Assembly: GCA_016712465.1 (NCBI GenBank)
Contig: JADJQZ010000001.1
Span: 5,208,001-5,272,000 of the forward strand
DNA from: Candidatus Obscuribacter sp.
GTDB lineage: Bacteria > Cyanobacteriota > Vampirovibrionia > Obscuribacterales > Obscuribacteraceae
Length of the DNA: 64,000 nucleotides
Reading direction: 5' to 3'
Shown: piece after piece, positions 60,712 through 64,000 of the stretch
Numbering within the stretch: the first letter of the stretch is position 1
Layout of the letters: every line of letters begins with the position of its first letter
Program-made: the position numbers and the translations under genes
The notes under the pieces: generated by a model
Told to the model about the DNA's origin: nothing
Database searches by the model: none
The model's input: only the letters and a program-made list of their open reading frames with translations

Positions 60712-61512
60712 ATGCCAATCAAAAGAGAATCATCTCCCGGGCTGGCCGTCGTCAGCGCAGGGAAAAGGGGACCCGTGAAGACTGGCCAAACCAGATTACT
60801 ACAAGCCAAGAGGATGTCGGCTCTTCTGACTTTGCTTAGCGGCGCGGTGCTTTTGGCAGCCCCCGGCGCCCTGGCCGGCGACGTCAAACAAGCCATGCAC
60901 CTGCCCACTATTGCCGATGCGACGGTGGGTAAGTCAGCCCAGAGCCAGATGTCAGACAACAATCGCCGTGCCCTCATGGACGCCAACACCGAGCAGGCAT
61001 CGCTTTTTCCTTTCTTCTCCAAGCAAAATACCAAGAGCGATACCAAACTTTCCCGGGCTACCGTGGAAGCCGTCATCAAGGCCCCCAGAGATTTCGTCTG
61101 GGACAACCTGACAGACTTCAATCACTATCCCAGGCTCTTCCCCAGAGTTAAGTCGTCCCGCGTTCTCAAGCAAGACGAAAAAACCGTTTATCTGGAAACA
61201 GACTTAAAACCACAGATGTTTGTCAAGCAGACCTGCCAGCACACCATCAACGAGATTGGCGCCAAGCCCGATATGCTGCGCTGGCATATGGTGGACGGCA
61301 CCTTCAAATCAGCAACCGGTGAATGGAAACTGACCCCGATGAGCGACGGCCGTTGCCAGGTTTCCTACACCCTGGAAATTGACCCGGGTCCAGCCATACC
61401 AAGACCCGTAGCCTCACTGGCCCTCAAGATGGTACAGAAGGAAATTGTTCAGGGCGTCAAACAAGTAATTGAACAGGACTACACCAGAAGAACAAAGCAA
61501 GCCACCAGGTAG
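60712..61512 (+). CDS. Exported SRPBCC (START-like) protein
   Basis: A 266-residue protein with an N-terminal signal (KRMSALLTLLSGAVLLAAPGALA) and, from ~115, a SRPBCC/polyketide-cyclase-like domain (TVEAVIKAPRDFVWDNLTDFNHYPRLFPRVKSSRVLKQDEKTVYLETDL... WHMVDGTFKSATGEWKLTPMSDGRCQVSYTLEIDPGPAIPRPVASLALKMVQKEIVQGVKQ), the COQ10-type group that binds hydrophobic ligands. An export signal in such a domain is less usual. It lies 17 bases after lnt and is probably in the same operon. A hairpin spans the stop codon. Confidence 0.8.
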   Translation: MPIKRESSPGLAVVSAGKRGPVKTGQTRLLQAKRMSALLTLLSGAVLLAAPGALAGDVKQAMHLPTIADATVGKSAQSQMSDNNRRALMDANTEQASLFPFFSKQNTKSDTKLSRATVEAVIKAPRDFVWDNLTDFNHYPRLFPRVKSSRVLKQDEKTVYLETDLKPQMFVKQTCQHTINEIGAKPDMLRWHMVDGTFKSATGEWKLTPMSDGRCQVSYTLEIDPGPAIPRPVASLALKMVQKEIVQGVKQVIEQDYTRRTKQATR

Positions 61513-61519
61513 CTTGCTT
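61495..61519 (+). terminator. Hairpin spanning the SRPBCC stop codon
   Basis: AAGCAAGC and GCTTGCTT form a perfect 8-bp stem with a nine-base loop, and the stop codon TAG (61510-61512) falls at the edge of the loop. No T-run follows, so the terminator role is uncertain. Confidence 0.4.
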
Positions 61520-61558
61520 CGAAAGTCTAAATAAGTAGAGGCTTAGCGATGGCGCCTA

Positions 61559-61888
61559 TTAAGGTCCGACCTTGGTGGCGGCCTTCACTTCTATGGTAAC
61601 CAGATTGCCGGTCACAGCTTTCAGCGTGCCCATGGCCACTTCACCCCAGCGATCGGCGCGAGGAGTCATGCCTTCGCCTTTCTGCATCACCTTCACGTAG
61701 TCCACTTCACGCTTGGCATCCACCTTGTTAAGAGAACCATCCAGAATAATGACAACACTTGTCACACCATCAACGGTGCGGGGACGACCGGAAATACGCC
61801 CCTTGCCAATCTCGATCCAACGCTGATTGGTTGTATTAGTGCCCTCACCCCATTGAAGAAGCTGAACAGGCTTGCTCAGTTTGATCAT
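61559..61888 (-). CDS. Small beta-rich protein of unknown function
   Basis: A 109-residue hydrophilic protein starting at ATG 61888, with GAGGG seven bases upstream. It alternates short strands (SVVIILDGSLNKV, VTIEVKAATKV, MIKLSKPVQLLQWGEGTNT) and looks like a small beta-barrel. No signal peptide, no recognised family. The gene is isolated between convergent and same-strand neighbours. Confidence 0.6.
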   Translation of the reverse strand: MIKLSKPVQLLQWGEGTNTTNQRWIEIGKGRISGRPRTVDGVTSVVIILDGSLNKVDAKREVDYVKVMQKGEGMTPRADRWGEVAMGTLKAVTGNLVTIEVKAATKVGP

Positions 61889-62020
61889 GAAAGAACCCTC
61901 ACAAGATCCAGGAATCCCTAGCAGATAGCAAATATAGTCAACAAAGTTAGCACATTTGGAACTGATCCTTATGGTGGAAGGCTTAAGCTGCTTCAGAATC
62001 CCTAACCAGAATTCCTGAAC

Positions 62021-62965
62021 CTACGACTTGCCCTTGCCGGACTTTTTCTCTTTCAGCGTTTCCACGATGGCAGGCAAATGATCTTCCAGGGCTATGTTGG
62101 AAAGTTCGAAATATTCCCGAGCCGATTCATCCTCGGCAAAAGAGTCGGCAATCAGTAGCTGTGCCAGTTCCAGATTGAGAGTATTCTTCGGCATAATATT
62201 TTTGACCATGTCGAAGACCTTACCCGATAGCTGACTGGGAATGGTCATCACCCCTCCGCTCAGATCGAATTCATCACGCACCATTTGCAGCAAGTCCACG
62301 AAAGCGTAATCGAAAGGTCCACCCAGATCATAGGTCTTTCGCGCCGTTTCTTTGTCGTAGATGGAGTCGACAATGGCCTTGGCCACATCGTCCACCAGCA
62401 CAGGCTGAATGCGATTCAAGCCGCTTCCCACCACACCGAGGAAGGGCTTAAAAGTGATAATCGGCTTGAGCATTTCAATAAAGGGAAAGCGTTCTCCGAA
62501 CATATAAGAAGGACGGAAAATGGTCCAGTAGAGCGATGATTCCCGCAAAATCGATTCACCTTCACTCTTGGTGGAAAGAAAAAAACTTTCGCTCTCCAGC
62601 CTCGAGCCAAGACAGCTAATGTGCAAGAAGCGCTGCACGCCGAATTCATTGCATAGATGCACCAACTTCTCCACAAGATCAACGTTGAGATACTCGTAAG
62701 GACTATCACGTCTTTCCGAGACCAGGCGAAAACTACCGGAGATATTGATCACACAAGTAGCGCCTTCCACCGCTCTGGAAAGCACTTCATCGTCTTCCAG
62801 GGGACCGACCACTACTTCAATGCCGCGCTTGCGATACTGAGAAAGATTGGACGTCTTCCAGTCTCCGGCGCCGCGAGTGAGAAGGCGAATGGGATATTCG
62901 GCGGCCAGCAAAAGCTCAACTACTTTGCCGCCTAAAAAGCCAGTGCCACCGATGACTAACAGCAA
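62021..62965 (-). CDS. NAD(P)-binding reductase, NDUFA9-like SDR
   Basis: A 314-residue atypical short-chain dehydrogenase of the complex-I NDUFA9 / cyanobacterial Ycf39-like group. The dinucleotide motif is LLVIGGTGFLGGKVVELLL; then VVVGPLEDDEVLSRAVEGATCVINISGSF, VQRFLHISCLGSR, FRPSYMFGERFPFI and QPVLVDDVAKAIV are the usual family positions. The Tyr-x-x-x-Lys of active SDRs is replaced (FLSTKSEGESIL), which is common in this group. Function may be structural or in assembly. The start is TTG 62965; the site GGAGG lies far upstream, so the start is soft. It follows the Gly/Met-rich gene by one base on the same strand. Confidence 0.85.
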   Translation of the reverse strand: MLLVIGGTGFLGGKVVELLLAAEYPIRLLTRGAGDWKTSNLSQYRKRGIEVVVGPLEDDEVLSRAVEGATCVINISGSFRLVSERRDSPYEYLNVDLVEKLVHLCNEFGVQRFLHISCLGSRLESESFFLSTKSEGESILRESSLYWTIFRPSYMFGERFPFIEMLKPIITFKPFLGVVGSGLNRIQPVLVDDVAKAIVDSIYDKETARKTYDLGGPFDYAFVDLLQMVRDEFDLSGGVMTIPSQLSGKVFDMVKNIMPKNTLNLELAQLLIADSFAEDESAREYFELSNIALEDHLPAIVETLKEKKSGKGKS

Positions 62966-62966
62966 A

Positions 62967-64000
62967 CTAAGGCCACATGCCTCCGAATCTCAGTCCGCCG
63001 GTGCCCAGGCCAAAGCCGCCTGTACCGAAGCGCAAGCCGGTGCCGCCATAACCATAGGGCGAGAAGCCGTTGTTGAAAGAACTGTAGCCGCCCATAGGCA
63101 TGGGATTGCCGTAGGGATATGGATTGCCGTAAGGCATGGTGTTGATGGGATAGCCGGTGGAGCCAAGGGGCATACCCATGGTGGTGCCGTAGGGCATACC
63201 CATGGTCGTACCGCCCAGCGGCATGCCCATGGTGGCCCCCGGTATGGCCGTGGTGCGACCCACCACTGCCCCGGTGCTGGGGTTGATCATATTACCGGTC
63301 ATGGTATCAACAAGATAACCGGTACTGGGATCTCGCACCATGGTCCCACCAGGCATGGCATAACCGCCTACAAAGCCGCTTCCAAGCATGTTTCCGATCG
63401 AATTTATGATCTTACCCAGTCCACCGGATTTGGTACCACCACCGGGCATAGCCGACATGCCGGACATACCGGACATGCTGCCCATATCCATATCCTCGTC
63501 ATCATCGAAATCGTCACCGCCGCGACGCTTGCCGCCGCGAGAGGAGGAAGCCATGCTTCTGCCGCCATTGCTGGAGCCGGCGGCAATCGGCACTTTCTCT
63601 AGAAGCTTGCTGACCCGCTCGGGCAAGCTCAGGGAAGCATTGGCTTCGGCTTGCTTGGGTAAAACTGTCTGTTCAAGGCGAGCCACCCTATCAATTAAGG
63701 GATCCTTGGCGAAATTCTTGCCAAGCACGGCCGTCTCAAGGGAGGTAACTTTCTGGCTTATACCAACCGCTCCCATCATGGGGGCATCCGGTCTGGCACC
63801 ACCTGGAGCCGGGGAAGCAGATCGCGGCGGCGGCATATCATCGTCATCGTCTTCAGGATTAATTAGCCCCACACCGCCGCGACTACCGGAACGGGAGGAA
63901 GCAGAAGAACCATAACCACCACCCGAGCTAAAAACGGAGCCGCGTTTACCGGCACCGGCCGAAGAACCACCGCCGGTACTGAAGCCGGAACCACCACCCA
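62967..64000 (-). CDS. Gly/Met/Pro-rich repetitive protein, 5'-truncated by window edge
   Basis: The frame is open to the end of the window, so the start lies beyond base 64000. Visible parts, from the N-terminal side: a Gly/Ser-rich segment, an acidic run (NPEDDDDDMPPP), two helical leucine-containing segments (VTSLETAVLGKNFAKDPLIDRVARLEQTVLP and SLSLPERVSKLLEKVP) resembling motifs in cyanobacterial-type secreted proteins, an acidic/Gly linker, and then a C-terminal series of Met-Gly-Pro repeats (TTMGMPLGG, TTMGMPYG, TTMGMPLGS) and Asn-Pro-Tyr repeats ending GGMWP. Low-complexity, probably surface or structural. Function unknown. One base separates it from the reductase gene. Confidence 0.7.
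   Translation of the reverse strand, partial: GGGSGFSTGGGSSAGAGKRGSVFSSGGGYGSSASSRSGSRGGVGLINPEDDDDDMPPPRSASPAPGGARPDAPMMGAVGISQKVTSLETAVLGKNFAKDPLIDRVARLEQTVLPKQAEANASLSLPERVSKLLEKVPIAAGSSNGGRSMASSSRGGKRRGGDDFDDDEDMDMGSMSGMSGMSAMPGGGTKSGGLGKIINSIGNMLGSGFVGGYAMPGGTMVRDPSTGYLVDTMTGNMINPSTGAVVGRTTAIPGATMGMPLGGTTMGMPYGTTMGMPLGSTGYPINTMPYGNPYPYGNPMPMGGYSSFNNGFSPYGYGGTGLRFGTGGFGLGTGGLRFGGMWP

Overview
The window is about 64 kb of bacterial chromosome, close to 50% GC, with protein genes densely packed on both strands, one tRNA, and no rRNA, insertion sequence, prophage or CRISPR array that I can see. The lineage is inferred. Many secreted or cytosolic TPR proteins, a WG-repeat lipoprotein, an SLH-domain envelope protein, apolipoprotein N-acyltransferase (so a diderm envelope), an archaeal-type AspRS, a monogalactosyldiacylglycerol-synthase-like glycosyltransferase, Ser/Thr kinases and the absence of any photosynthesis gene together resemble the non-photosynthetic sister lineage of Cyanobacteria (Melainabacteria/Vampirovibrionia, Obscuribacterales-like). 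No rRNA is present to prove this.

Layout. 1-6.9 kb: 5'-truncated exonuclease III, a DUF4388-like membrane protein, a 17-bp tandem repeat, a TIGR01777 epimerase, a TPR protein, a DUF4037 protein and an internally duplicated YD-like protein. 6.8-12 kb: mutS followed by a secreted TPR gene split by a one-base frameshift. 12-18 kb: an OB-like secreted protein, a Roadblock protein and an SLH protein in one direction, then uppS, yqeG and a secreted TPR protein. 18-25 kb: an alpha/beta hydrolase and an MGDG-synthase-like glycosyltransferase in one operon, a divergent secreted hydrolase, archaeal-type aspS behind an attenuator-like leader, and an ATP-grasp enzyme. 25-30.8 kb: an MBOAT/SGNH acylation pair, a small helical protein, a rhomboid-TPR fusion and a WG-repeat lipoprotein. 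30.8-37.5 kb: the addBA recombination nuclease behind tRNA-Arg(CCG). 37.6-46.4 kb: a TPR/WD40 secreted pair, an ABC transporter plus thioredoxin operon, two tandem membrane kinases, and a membrane protein whose frame is broken at a CTTG tetranucleotide repeat. 46.4-51.4 kb: pyrC, hrpB and a secreted orphan. 51.5-55 kb: two coupled polytopic membrane proteins. 55-64 kb: an AraC-GyrI regulator, a GNAT enzyme, a Crp/Fnr regulator, recA, lnt, a SRPBCC protein, an NDUFA9-like reductase and a Gly/Met-rich protein that runs off the end.

Themes. DNA maintenance is well represented (xth, mutS, addAB, recA). The other large theme is the cell envelope: uppS, lnt, the glycosyltransferase/hydrolase pair, MBOAT/SGNH, the twin membrane proteins and many signal-peptide TPR or propeller proteins. 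The most interesting non-coding signals are the aspS leader, with mutually exclusive antiterminator and terminator pairings, and the 14-bp perfect palindrome plus hairpin between the Crp-like gene and recA. The most interesting coding signals are the CTTG repeat that decides the frame of a membrane protein, and the paired kinases that share a membrane hairpin plus an unassigned domain, one of them with HGD/DFD in place of HRD/DFG.
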